A stretch of DNA of 64,000 nt from contig CM072154.1 in NCBI GenBank assembly GCA_036850595.1, forward strand, positions 9,617,330 to 9,681,329, given 5' to 3'. Below the pieces are notes generated by a model. That model was not told the DNA's origin, did no database searches, and worked only from the letters and a program-made list of their open reading frames with translations. This DNA is from Rhyacichthys aspro. Its lineage: Eukaryota; Chordata; Actinopteri; Gobiiformes; Rhyacichthyidae. Below are positions 25,401 through 38,000 of this stretch, piece by piece. The position numbers and the translations under genes were made by a program. Every line of letters begins with the position of its first letter. The first letter of the stretch is position 1.

Positions 25401-26578
25401 CACATTCAACGTCGCCAACAGGAGACTTTGTTTAGCTGCGAGCTGCTGGTCACAAATTGTGCTTTATTGAGGATTTCTTGTCGCCCATAATTGACTTTAC
25501 ACACGTGCCTTCTTTTGCACAGTGCTTCAGACGCAATATAATACATATTCTAAATGGAAATGACAGAAATTCCCTCCGATGTGTGATCCGCTGTCCCAGT
25601 ATGAGGCGAAACGGTGGTGAAATTAGGGGAGAAAGCTGGGGATGAGGAGGAATGTGGAGCTGTCAGTCAGTCCGTCAGTGGGAAGGGGGATTATGCAGAG
25701 CTCAGAGCAGTAATTGAACACCGTCGGGCCCGCCCTCATTTACATCTCTCCCTTCTGCTGCCTTTGATTGGCAGCTGTACATGAAATGCCACATCAGTTG
25801 AAAGTATGTTGTGAGCTGGCACTAACAATCCTGTGGCTCCGGGGAGACCTGCCATATTGTAATTTGGTTATCAGGCATGAAGGAAATAATTCTAAGTGCC
25901 AGGAAATGTGAGGCAGAATAAATGCTCCGCTGCTGCGAGTTGCCCAGGGTGACAGTTCTTATTTAATGTACAAGAGCGTCCCGTTGCCTGTAGATTTGGG
26001 GAGCAGGGAAGGGGGTGGGAGATGCAAACGAAAGGTGGGGAATATTCACAAACTAGAATGCGAAATGCAACACAGTAATCAATAGAAATATGCATAATTT
26101 TGGGGTCAGATTGGGAAATAACAAAAAGAACGGCAAATGCATAAAGACACGTTGGCTTTTTGTGTCCAAATCCTGCTTAAACTGAATTTCCAGACAAAGC
26201 CACAGAAGTAATGCAGATTTGGCGTGCCGTTGCATCATTTGGCTGACATGTAGTGAAAATGGCTCCTGAATGCAGCCACTTCTCTTAAGTGGCTAGGGCC
26301 TTATTTGTTTTGATGCAGTGTTTTTGCATGGGGAGTCTTTTCTCTTGAGATGGAGCTGTCACATTGTAAAAAAGAAGCCCCTGATGCTGGCAGCAGCCCC
26401 CGGGCAAAATGAAAACAAGTAAGTGGCATAGATAAATCATGCCAAGCAACGTCTTGTTGATGAATCAGAGACGACCAGAGCGTCTCAGGAAACACTGGGC
26501 TTAATGGAGGTCCCAGTGGCAGCTGGGGGTGGGCCCTCTGCTGCTCAGGACGGAGGGCTTTGTTTACCTCCAATTATC
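22440..26578. other. Gene desert with several CNE-like blocks
   Basis: Candidate blocks are 22500-22760, 24680-24900 (GAAATGCATAATTAACATAT, TCTAATTGTGCTGAG) and 25640-26300. A 144-codon minus-strand ORF (23137-23571) has no recognisable domain. No splice-supported gene was found. Confidence 0.35.
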
Positions 26579-26640
26579 AGATAGATACATAGATGGATAG
26601 ATGATGATGATTTTAATAGATAGATGGCTGTAACTAATAG
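26579..26640 (+). repeat. Degenerate (TAGA/TAGATGG)n microsatellite
   Basis: AGATAGATACATAGATGGATAG followed by GATGATGATG and ATAGATAGATGG. Confidence 0.7.
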
Positions 26641-26749
26641 CTGCTAGCAAATACAGCACAGAAAATACATTTCTAGTATTTAAAACAAGGTTAATGTTGT
26701 TAGCTTACAGACTAGCATTCCGTCCTGTCTTCTGCTTCTGGGGCTGGTC

Positions 26750-26825
26750 ACTGGGGCAGCAGTCTAAGCAGAGACGCCCAGACTTCCCTCTCCCCAGACA
26801 TTTCCTTCAGCTCCTGGAGAACACA
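26750..26825 (+). mobile_element. Non-LTR retrotransposon fragment
   Basis: CACTGGGGCAGCAGTCTAAG...CCCAGACTTCCCTCTCCCC matches 20270-20345 in the same orientation. Confidence 0.6.
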
Positions 26826-26879
26826 GAGACTAGCATGATCGACCCAAATCAAGAAATGACTATGGATGTGTAATAACAT

Positions 26880-27270
26880 CTGGATAGAGCACCGCCCTCT
26901 TCCCCTGTCGCCAAATCTACTGTGGCCACTCAAGGTACTGCAGCGGAAAAAATCCTATGTAGCCCGAAAGGATTTTCCCCATAGACCACAATGTAAAACT
27001 GTTGTTCAGCTGACAGGCCACCAACAACTTCTAAAAAGGTCAGATTTTGTTGTGTTTATTTCATATTTTCATAGACTCGTTCATAGAAAAATCCTTAAAT
27101 CGGTTAAAAATAAACTTTTATTGTTTTATGAGGTCACCTCTCTGTCACATTGGTCAGAACCAATAACATGGAACCTGACAATGGGTAAAACACATTTGTG
27201 AGGGCCATAGTGTGACTGCTATGTCCATTAAAAATCATCAGTGGCCGTTACTCATTCAGGATCCTGCTCT
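26880..27270. repeat. Probable interspersed repeat
   Basis: Phrases such as TATGTAGCCCGAAAGGATTT and CCCCATAGACCACAATGTAA look like a known fish interspersed sequence, but no second copy is in the window and the ends are unclear. Confidence 0.3.
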
Positions 27271-27289
27271 TATAACACAGCCATGTGTG

Positions 27290-29020
27290 TGACAAGCGCC
27301 ATTTTTTCACAATATATTTTGTAAATTAAAAAACATATATACTTGACGTACTTGACTGTAGATACACTGCTCGCTAAATAAACAACAATGTATTTAATTT
27401 TTATGCTTTGTGTTTGGTATTTGGCAAAATCAGATGCTACAGAAACACAGCGAGGTAAAAGCCAATTATTTCACTAATTCCTAGCTGTCTCATTCAAATG
27501 AATCGATTAATACATGTAAAGCTTGTTAGATCAGTAATAAATATCTAAATGAGCCGAGGTGTCAATTTAGCTGAACACATACCTAGATCCATAGCTTCCT
27601 ATAAAGAGAGACAGCTGGATAGATCATTAAAATAATTATCCCTTTCACTGTTCCCATGCTAATTATTCCTAAACTAATAAGGTTAAGAGAAAGTGGCCTC
27701 TGCCGTCATCCCTCATGTGAACGGGCTGACTGAGAGACGTGATGGCTGACAGTCCCTGGCAGAGAGTGCATCATTTGTCCGCAGGAACAGGGGCCGCTCA
27801 GTTCCAAATGCCATGGTGTGGGGTGCCCAGACAATGGGCTCAACGCTGGGCTATTATCCCCTGTGTCAGCAGGGATTGGCCTCCCATTTGAAGAGGTCCA
27901 CTCGTCTGCATCCATGCCACTTTGAGGAGCATCATTAGGTGGGCCTGTCAATTTCCAACCTACGGTGTTATCTGGATGCTATAAATACTGGGCATCATGG
28001 CTCTGTATATTTGCCTTCACCCCATCCATCCAGCTGCCTGCGGTGGTGAGGAGATGGTCTGCACACTCCTATATCCTGCACAATATTCTAATCACAATCT
28101 GTTCTCGTCCAAACAGCCTTTTCTTAATGTACTTACACATTTAATTATTATTTTTATTACGCTATCGCACATCAACACGATTACTGAAGTACGACTGACA
28201 GCTGAGTCCAAAACTGAGATGCTAACCTTTTTTTACTGATCATCCCCCCACTCCTGATGCTATTCAAGCAGGTAAATACTCCTGAATGTATAGTGAACTC
28301 CATGTCACACTGCATTTCTTACTGTAACTGATCAAAAAGTCCCGTGAAGGGCCAAGACAGGCATAGCCCATCATTAGTCCGCAGTGGGCTCACAGACTAG
28401 TCGCTCTCTCAGCTCAGGGCCAAATTGGCTGGATGTCAGTCAGTCTGTGTGTTGTGAGCTGTTAAGAAGCCTAATGATGCCTGGACTTGGCTGCTCCATT
28501 GTTTGGGTGTTGATCTCGGAGTGCAGGTAAGGCGAGCGGATGGATCTCCAGCCACGTTTCGGCCCGGGTCGGGTTGGTACGGCACGGTAGTAATCCACCG
28601 ACAGGCCTTGGGTTTCCAACGAGTGTGTGCAGGTAATCTGGTTGAAGCAATAAACAGCAGTGAAAGAAGATTGTTTCAATGAAAAGCGCTACATTAGTTT
28701 CAAACATAACCACACAAGACATGGTCCATCAGATCAGAAAATGTTGCTAATTTTTTTTTTCATCCTTTCATTTCATTTTGAGCTCAGTTTAGCACCGTTT
28801 TTAGCTCTACCCTTGGGGAAACTACTCGACATTTAGCATTCTTCCTTAAATGGACTATGACTTGGAACAACACAAGCTTCTGTTAAGGAACATAGCCCTT
28901 TTTTAATTTGCTCTTTCACTTTTTTAACTGAGTAAGGATTTATATACAGGGAAAATGAGTATTTGGGATGCTTCGTACCCCTTTTGACAGACAAATAAAC
29001 CTCTAAAAGTGTGCGAAACT
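27290..29020. other. Intergenic DNA with CNE-like blocks
   Basis: 27480-28060 and 28320-28660 are unique sequence with scattered TAATTAT, CTAATTATTCC and TGATCAT-type motifs. No gene seen. Confidence 0.3.
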
Positions 29021-29453
29021 CAGAGTTCCCACAGGTGCTTGAAATCCTTGATAATGCTTGAATTTTAATCTAGTGTTTTCAAGGTTGTAAAAGTCCTTGA
29101 ATTTTGGATAAAGTGCTTGAAAGTGCTTAAAATTCTGATTGTGTTGCTTTAATAATTCATAATCTTACTGATTTTTTATTCTTCTCAGAAAAAAAAAATG
29201 TTGTTTGCATTTTGCATGTAAAGAAAACAACACCACTCCAACATCTAACATCTTTTTGATCACACAAGTTTCATTTCTGAAGTATTCTACAATTTAAACA
29301 CTCTCTTCTTTCTTTATGCCACAATTTAAAAATCGGTATATGTATGTCAACATGTAATTTACTGCAGTAAGGTGCTTGAAAAACATGAAAATACACCTTG
29401 AAGTGCTTGAAAAGTGCTGGAATTTGAACTTAGAAAAAGGTGTAAGAACCCTG
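29021..29453. mobile_element. Degraded hAT-like MITE
   Basis: Ends CAGAGTTCCCACAG (29021) and, inverted, CAGGGTTCTTACAC (ending 29453) are imperfect terminal inverted repeats. Internal GTGCTTGAAAGTGCTT-like repeats are typical of a fish family with such ends. Flanks are not clearly duplicated. No transposase. Confidence 0.55.
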
Positions 29454-31584
29454 GATACTGATCAGATCTGTACCTTTCTGCACCAAAGGAAACAAGGCTT
29501 TATGAACTTCAATACAACATGTGAAAATTTCAGTCATGGACGTCTTTTTAATAATAATAAAAGGCCATGACGTACGTGTTGGAGAGTTGGCCAAAGAAAG
29601 GATCTGCGGTGAGGTTTTAGAAATTCCCGTGAAGCGTTGAAATCAGCCATGTTTCTTTGAAGAGAGTACGGTTTGATTTTGTAACGTTTTGTTTAAATAC
29701 GATAGCTCTCCCCGACATGTCTCTTACTCACGTTTTTTGGCTCGTCTTTAAAAAAGCCTCACATTGGCATTGCCAGACTAAGTTATGCGGCTCGTCTGTG
29801 AAGATGTGATATCTTGGAAGCACTCAGACTGCCCCCAGAGAATTGGCCTGTAAACCATCATTAGCGAGCGGAGAAGTGCAGTCTTTAAAAATGTTAGATC
29901 CAGCTGACGTGCCACATAACCCCTTTTATTCCCTGTGACAAACCAAACCATTTAAAATTATGTATAATTACAGCGAGGCAAATCCAATTTACCCCTTTCA
30001 GAATATATGGTTTTGGAAATAAATGATTTATACAACCCCGAACATAAAGCAACTGCTGCGACTCTTCTGAATGTGGCTCTTAATCACATACAAATAAAGA
30101 CTCCATCGCTGGGAAGGAAAGTACTGGGATTTGTAGCCCGTTTCTGATCTTATGGACTTAAAAAAAAAGTGCCCTGACTTTTGATGCAGTCACGGCAAGA
30201 TAGAATTTCATATTTAGCGTTGACATTTTTGACAATTGGGAAGCGAGACACAGAGAGAGAGAGAGACAACCTTCTCAAGTCTCAAGTGCACATAAAACTT
30301 AGATCAGTTGTATTTTTAAAGGTGCAAAGGGAAGTCACCCCAGTCTGAGATGAATCAACATTTCAAAGTCTTCATGGAGCCCTTGACTTTTGTGGCATAT
30401 CACAGAGGAAGGGGAGATTGGCAACTCATTTACATTGTTCAGAAACAGGCGGATGGTCTCACATGAAAAGGAGAAATACCCCTTACAAGCTTTAAATCTA
30501 ACCTTTTGTCTTCACATGGGCTGAAAGTTAAAGTGGTAGTGAAGTTTAGTAAAGATAGTTAAGGTATTACCCACACAAGATACAGTGTTCTAAATAAGCT
30601 TAAGGACAGTAGATGATAGTAACATTGTAGTAACGTTGCACATTTTAGTTCCACATCTCTCACTCTTCTTTTCAACAGCTACGGTAGCCCTTCAGGGACA
30701 TGCTGCGAAGAATGTGAAAATAGGTCTGAGGGTGATTTCACTTTCAAAATTAAACAAAACAGGGGGCTATCCCTGATAGTTTTGTGGGGAACAGCAAAAA
30801 ATATCTCTTGCGAATTCTGTTGACTGCAGCTGTTAAATGTATTACTATTAAGTGTCAAATCAGACCTCCCCACTTATAATATTTGGATTGAGAAAGTAAG
30901 AGAAATCTATCAGATGGAGAAAATCAATTATTTTTTGCGCCTTCAGAAGGAAGTGTTTACCAAAAGATGGAGTCCCATCACTGCTTTACTGTTGCAATAA
31001 GTACTGAGTCATTTTTTGAACGCTGATATACGTGTTTCTGTAAATAAATGTATTTATTTTTTGGTTTGTGTATTTTAGTATATGCACCAGGACTTGTGTC
31101 ATTGCTATTTGGAGGATGTCATGCTCTGATATTACATGTATAATTATTTATGAGCTTTGAAAAACAAAATAAAAATAAAGTTAAAAAAAAATAACAAAAA
31201 TAACAAAACAAACTGACTTCATGCAAGAATGGAGGTTAAAAAAAATAAACATTAGTGTGCTTCTCCTCCAGCAGTGCTCAGTTTAACTTTAACTTCCATT
31301 GGGCTCTACATGTTTTACACAACACACCTTTAAGGCCTTTTAAATTGGTTATTAATACAGTAAGCGATTTTAACTCATGAGTAATCTTTTATAAATGTGT
31401 TGGAATAAGAAGAATGGTAATTAGTTGTTTGCCAAACAGTGAGTCTTTATCTTTTGCTGTTCAGCTCCATTTCTTAAAGGTCACTCAGATTTATTTGTTT
31501 TAACACCCACCTGCATTTGTAGGTACCTCATCTAACTCCTTTCAGGAAATAAAAAAGTACATTTATAAATTCTTTGTTACTGGT
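29454..31584. other. Intergenic DNA
   Basis: 29740-30260 is CNE-like unique sequence. 30661-30752 is a copy of the GGTAGCCCT family and a related end lies at 31255-31300. 31020-31250 is AT-rich. No gene seen. Confidence 0.35.
30661..30752 (+). repeat. Copy of the MITE-like 'GGTAGCCCT' family
   Basis: CTACGGTAGCCCTTCAGGGA and GAGGGTGATTTCACTTT match 6701-6780. Confidence 0.6.
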
Positions 31585-31990
31585 GCTGGTTAGCATTTGG
31601 ACTTAGTTAAACCCTAAGAAACGTGAACCACTATTGATTTATGATGACAGCAGTTTCTTTACTGGCCATTAGCAGTACTAGCTAAATACAGTAGAAGGCT
31701 ATAGCTCATTTTTTAGCATTTGGACTTGGTCAAACACTAAGACACATGTAACACTATTGCTTTATGAAGACAGCATTAGCATTACTAGCTAAATATGGTA
31801 GCAGGTCATAGCTAAAGTTGTTACTGTCTACTTTAGCTGATAAACATCTGGGCTGTTCCCAACTCGAAGCAGTTTGTTGCACTAATGTTAATAAAGTCAA
31901 CTTATTATTTAGGTGTTAGCATTACTAGCTACATAAATTAGCATAGAACTGTCTACTGTCGCTGTTTAGAGTCAGTGCTTAGCCAAGCCC
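31585..31990. repeat. Degenerate tandem repeat, unit about 120-130 bp
   Basis: TTAGCATTTGGACTTAGTTAAAC (31590) recurs as TTAGCATTTGGACTTGGTCAAAC (31717). Each is followed by an ACACTATTG(A/C)TTTATGA segment and GCA(G/T)TACTAGCTAAATA. A third, more diverged unit extends to about 31990. A related single unit lies at 33750-33910. Confidence 0.7.
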
Positions 31991-31999
31991 TATGCAACG

Positions 32000-33330
32000 T
32001 GTAACACTTCACTGCCTTACTGACTTTTGAATTTTTTCAAAATGAATACATTTTTTGTTACACACCACAGATGCACAAAGTTATGTTTTACATTTTACAT
32101 AACAATAATGCAGTTTGTAAAAATGAAAAATACAAAAACAAAGCAGTGAAGTTTGAGTGACTCCTCATGCGAGCCCAATCCACAGACCTGTCAGTTGATT
32201 AGTCCTCTTGATTACCATTTATAAGAGGCCCCCGTGCTCTATTATTTGCATTCCTATTTAGCCGTGATTTTGTGGAGGGCACACCATGATTAAACTTGTC
32301 AAGAGGCCTGATTGACAGGGTCAAATCTTCACATTCCAGTCGACCCGAATGAGAAAAGAAGAGAAGTAAAATAGACGGTGGATGTGTCAGCTTCCTTTTC
32401 CCTCTCACGATCGCGGTCGGGAATGTTTTAATTTTAGGGATAGATTCTTGCTGTCACACGGAGCTGAATGGCCTGTAGTTCAGCTCATGAGATGTGATGG
32501 GTGTAAAACAATAATAATAAAAAAAAAAAAACGATTCGGAGATGGTGAGAGAACAAAGAGGAAAAGAGCTCACTTTATTGGACAGATTTAATTACACTGA
32601 ATACAGATTAAGGCAGGCAATCCACTGAGGTGTGAAATTAACCCTTGATTACTGATGAAGCGCTGAACACGGGCTGAAAACAACGGGTACGAAAAGGAAA
32701 AAAAAAAAAAGATTGACCGCTTGGTGATAGTAATTACTCCAGATATCACTTTTTTTATGCGGATAGGTAACGTTAGCGTGCATAAATGAACGGGGGAAAG
32801 GTAACTACATTATTAACCGAGCTGAAAACGCTAACAGAAAAGGACTTGACGTGATGTGAAATGTAGCAGATTGCTTGCATCAGAGATTACTAACCTCCGT
32901 GTTCGACTGGGCTCTGTCCCTGGAGGGAAACGGGGCCGTGCAAGTGAAACAATTAAAAATGCAGAAATGACTTGATGCAATCTGTTCGGTCTAAATGATG
33001 TTGTGGACTCACCAAACCAGAAATCTCAGAAATCGCCTTAATGTCGAGTTGCACTGCACAAAAAATTGTGATCTAGCTGAATAAAAAATGTTTGCCTAAC
33101 ACATTAATCCTTCCATCATCACACATTATCAGCCAGTCATCCAGAAGGGAAATGGGACATCCTCTAGCCCGGGCCTGATGTTCACAAGTCGCAGACAGCT
33201 AAATGTACTGCCCCGACAAGGCTAGCTGTTCGTATAATTAGCGGTAATTAATGAATGCAAAGTGAAGACTCGTTTGTATTTTAAATGATCTTAAATGATC
33301 CCATTAGCGCTTGTCATAGTCCTGTACAGC
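32000..33330. promoter_or_regulatory. CNE-like region
   Basis: 32150-32480 and 32600-33330 are unique sequence with GTTGATTAGTCCTCTTGATT, CTATTATTTGCATTCC (octamer-like ATTTGCAT) and GTATAATTAGCGGTAATTAATG. Consistent with enhancers. Inference only. Confidence 0.4.
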
Positions 33331-34040
33331 AAACAGCGTGGGTTCAATTAGATTTTTGTCATATTTAAGTGGTTTGAGGATGCCACGTTTGAAGTCTTCC
33401 AGTTGTGCTTTTTCAAACTGTCGGCAAGATGGCCGCCACAAATCTTCCAGATCCTCACGTTATCTGTCACTGCTTTCTGAAAGACAGTGCTGTATTGTGC
33501 TCATATGTTGTGGTCAGAGACAGTGGAAATAGTGTGTTGGTGGTGAAGGCTGGCTCCAAGTATGTCCATGTTATGTTTTACACAACATCAAAATTATACT
33601 CATAACTCTTTCTGCAGCACCATTTGTAGATTCTTGCTCAATTAAACAAGATTATGAGAAAATTCAAGGATAAGCACTTGTCTTATTAATACGTATAGGG
33701 AACAAGTGATGTAGTTTATGTTAATGCCACTTAATGCTTCTAAACTGTCCACTGTACTGTTATGTGCTTAGCAATAGCTTATGAAGTTAGCAGGTTCCTT
33801 ACTGTTTGTTAGCATTGCTAGCTAAATACTTAAGCATAAGCTATAGCTGACTCTATTTAAGCCCTGTATTACACTGCTGTTAGTTAGCATTCAAACCCTG
33901 CTGAGCTTAATGAAACATTTGCTAATTGTGTCACTCTCTTCTTTTTCTATTTAAAGTCAGCATATGAAAGTTTTGAAAGTTTGCTTCAAATGTGACTCAT
34001 TTCTCAAATAGAAAGATGACTATTGATGCATTTGTGTGAT
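33331..34040. other. Intergenic DNA
   Basis: Includes a diverged unit of the 31585-31990 repeat at 33750-33910 (GTTAGCATTGCTAGCTAAATA). Nothing else recognised. Confidence 0.4.
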
Positions 34041-35320
34041 GTTCACTTAACAGACACCGCTCTTCGTCGCTCTGCCCGGTAGAAAAGTCACCCACTTCAT
34101 ATTAAACTATGCTGTACCGTATCATTACACAGAGCAAATGTGGCATTAAAGCTCAGCATCTGTGTTAGCTACAAAGGCCATGGTTACCACTAACATGCAT
34201 CATGTTTGTACCTCTGACCCGCTGACTTCTAAAGCTTCAAAGGCCTTTTGGAAGCTTAAATGCATGACATCACAATTTATTGGTCCACCATTGTTCCACC
34301 GTCCATGATTGTGCCAGATTAGCTATAGGCTAAAGCACTTTTCTCTTAACGGCTGCATGACAGCATGCATACAATAAAATATGTTCCCTGTCTTGTACTT
34401 TTCATTCCCTGTGCTGAACGGACAAGGGAGGAGGACAGTGAGGAGAAATAAAGTGCCATAATGAATCTAAAAGGCATAATTCATCGTGATCAAACGCACT
34501 CAGGGATGAGTCATGCTCCGGTGAACCCTTCTGACCACTGATGGCTCTACAGCAGAGAAGTGGATGAGGCGCGATTGACGAGCGCACATAAATTCTAATT
34601 ATTCCCTGTGTATGCAACGCTGCAAATGGCCGTTCTCACAGTGGTGGCCATTGGTGGGTTTTCTCTAACAATCTCCCCTCCCGCCCCTTCTTCACAATGT
34701 CCCCTCAGACTTTTTTTTTTTTATTATTATTATTATTAAGAGCCATGGCTGTAAACCTGGGACATGCAGGAATGGAAGCAGCGGGTCGTGCAGTTGGAAC
34801 AGAGAGGAGAAAAACACAGGAGCTCCAGAGCTCCGGTGCTGGGAACAAGAAGGTACGATGATCAATTAATCCAGGCAGTAATTGGATGAGTGTGTATGTA
34901 AAGCGGTAATGCCGTAATGAAAGTCATCCATTGTGCACATTCTCTCCCTGGCCGGTGAACCATCCCCCTCATCATCCTCTGGATCTCAGGTGCTTAGCCA
35001 TGCAAATCTGTCTGACAGCCCAGTACATCTCTGTCTGCCTAATTGGACAGTATAGAGTTGTTTATGGATATTGCAGACATTTAGGACTCAGTTGGGGGCT
35101 GCTCAAAAATCATTAGCGAACGGCCCCTGTTACTGGACTGTCAACTTCACTTCACCATGCGTCAAGGCTGGCGATAAAAAAATGTTTATCTCTGTCAACA
35201 ACAGCGGAAAAGGTCTTTTAAAATGGAGCAGTGTACTTGCTGAACATTCAAACATGTTGCGGAATGAGAGGGCTGAGTTTCCAGCAGCTTGTTATATCAC
35301 TTCACCGTGAGGTTTTGATG
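34040..35320. promoter_or_regulatory. CNE-like region with a (TTA)n tract
   Basis: Unique, moderately GC sequence at 34150-34680 and 34840-35310, separated by a T-run and (TTA)n at 34711-34738. Motifs include CAGTAATTGGATGAG (about 34877). No coding potential recognised. Confidence 0.3.
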
Positions 35321-36875
35321 TGTAAGCAAGGTGGTGTTTTGTTAATTAGAAAGGCACTCCATCTGTAGAACTGGCACTGGTGGATATTTATACTCAACTC
35401 AGAACAGAGGTCCAGCAGAGAAAGTCCTCCAGATGAGGATATAAGCTGCATGCACTGTTACAACACTATTATACACTTTAAACAAAAACAGTCAATTCTG
35501 CACAAAGAAGATGTATATATAGCAAATGGCAACCTAATGACTATATGTGTGTGCTGTCAGTGAGTGGATAGGGAATATTAGATAGTGATTTAATATTTCT
35601 CTGTATATACCAGTATGTAGAAAGCCACAGTAAGCAATATTACCGTGTGTGAAAAATGAAAATGAATGAGATGAATCTTGTCTTCCAAACATACAATGCT
35701 AAAGCTAATGGTAAACAACACAACAAACAACATCCCTGAGTAAAGGAAAAGAGTCTGATTTTTTTTTTAATTTATTTATTTATTTATTGTCTAGTCTGTG
35801 GACTTAACATGTCTTGGTTATTGTCAGGGGATTTTTTTTTTTTTTTTACTACATTTAATTTTACAAGTTAATCCCCAAACAGTTTATTGTAATAGTCATA
35901 ATCTGTGGAAAAATGAGACCTTTAAGACATGATCTAGACTTTATAATTAAGGATTTTAATTGAATGATCAGCCCAAAGCAGGATTTTGAGCAATCAAGAA
36001 AGGAACAAGGAAATAAACCAAGTAAATGGTTATTCTGTTGCAAGATATCCCTTATTTTACTGCGAAACAGCTCAAAAAAGACAAAAACAGAGAAACGGGC
36101 AGTGAATTTAACATGGATAAATGTTGGCGATCCTTCGATGCAATGTTTAACAAGGAGATAATTACAGGATCACTACAGTCTACAAAGCTAAAAGCTCCAG
36201 GTGAGCTCTAGACTTCAATTTTATGTAACATATTGGTATTTTGCTGTTGGTCTGGCAAAAACAAAATCAGGCACTGCAGCTCCAACTACAAAAACTGAAT
36301 AATGACTTAGTAGTGTATGATTTATTGGATCATCATTTTTATTCATGTTTTATTATTAGTAACACAAAAACGCAGCAGAATGCTTCCACTGTAAAACCTT
36401 ATCCCATAGCAGTTAGGGTCAAGCGTTCAGGCCTGTGTGCTTTTTTTTTCTTTTTAATAGAGAACAACTCAATATGACTTTCTTTTAAATCTCTATAGAC
36501 TGACTCTGATAGCTTTTTACCATTAGACTCACCAATGTGCATTCATCTTTGTAATGAAAGCTTTATGCACTACAGGCCTACTGTAAAAAATACGCTTCTG
36601 TGTGTAATTGTTCTTGCTGACGTAGTGCGCTCACGTCCTGCAGTAACTTTGTCACTCGCCTAAAGACATGTCCATTTCATTGTCCGTAGCTTTGGAACTA
36701 ACACAAGCATTCCTATATTTTTTTAATTATTACTATCACCAATATTAGCACGACAGAGGCTTTCTCTCCTTTTGCCTAAAATGCCACTGTTTTACATAAG
36801 ACTACCCCAAGCCCTGTCTAGGCCCCCGACCGGCTCCAGACACATGCTGCAGGTTGAGTTTACGATTGTTTAGAG
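35321..36875. other. AT-rich intergenic DNA
   Basis: Low-complexity T-runs (35761-35790, 35829-35846) and unclassified AT-rich sequence. No gene or clear element. Confidence 0.45.
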
Positions 36876-37388
36876 CACACATGTCAAACTCAAGGCCCGG
36901 GGGCCAAATGCGGCCCTTTGCAATGTTTTATGTGGCCCTCCAATGCATTTAGTTGATGATATTTTTGGTATTTTAGGTTTTAATTGGATTTGAACAGGTC
37001 TTAGATGGATTTGAATCAGATTAATTTTATTTGTTCATTAAATCTTAAGCCAGTTTTTGCCATAAATCCAAAGAAAACATGTTCAAATCAAACTACAACT
37101 TGTTCAAATAATCTAAAACCTGTTGTAAAACCAGTTCAAATCCATCTAAAACTGTTCAAATCCAACTAAAACCTCCACAAATCCTGATAAAACCTATTCA
37201 AAAAAAAAAAACAAAAAAAAAAACAGTTTCCATAAAATGAGAAAATTAATGTTAAAGATAACTTTTGTAAAACTTGAAAAAACGAAGATGAAACCTTTCA
37301 TTCAAAATTCAAGTGTGACAATTTTCGGCCTCTGAAAGGATTCTTATTTACTATTGTGGCCCCACTCCACTTAAGTTTGATACCACTG
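36876..37388. mobile_element. 513-bp non-autonomous hAT element
   Basis: Begins CACACATGTCAAAC and ends GTTTGATACCACTG, imperfect terminal inverted repeats of 14 bases. It is flanked on both sides by the 8-base direct repeat GTTTAGAG (36868-36875 and 37389-37396), the duplication length of hAT transposons. Subterminal GGCCCGGGGGCCAAATGCGG is typical of this vertebrate hAT group. The middle (37079-37200) has short tandem TTCAAATC.AACTAAAACC units. No transposase ORF. Confidence 0.85.
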
Positions 37389-37396
37389 GTTTAGAG

Positions 37397-38000
37397 TAGA
37401 CACTCTGACCTCGAACGCACACAGAAGAGCAGTAATACAATTGTGTGTTGGGTAACAGTTTAATGACTAGTTTAATGCAAATGTTTTAAGTCGTCTGTTT
37501 CATATTAGCATTGTTTTTTAGCATTGTTTGACACTATATAAATACAATGAAATGAATTGCTTAACCATGTGACTACTGCAAACCACAATAGATGTTCGAT
37601 GAGCAGATGTTCAACCTCTGCATAAACAAGATGCTTTGGGCAAATAGCAACCAACTAACTCTGAGTATGCTGTCAGTGAGTGGGTAGAGAACATTAGCAA
37701 GTGGATGTATTTTAAAGGTACCTAAACCAGGTAAAGGCAAAACCTACATTAAGTTTAAAGTAATGGATATGGCCTGGGACAGTGCTCAAATATGTTCTGT
37801 TTGCTAAAGCATCCAGTATCCTTTTTTAATGTTGTTTTTTTCTTTTAAAGATGACCTTGATACATAATTTTTTGCATTGCGTAGTTTGTTGTTTTGTGCC
37901 TATTCGAGTTATTTGTCCAATCATCTATTCTTAGCCTCACAGGCCAAAATGATATAATGTATACTGCATCAAAAATTGCACAAGGCTGAACTCTGACTTA
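37397..38000. other. Intergenic DNA
   Basis: AT-rich, no gene or recognisable element. Confidence 0.45.
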
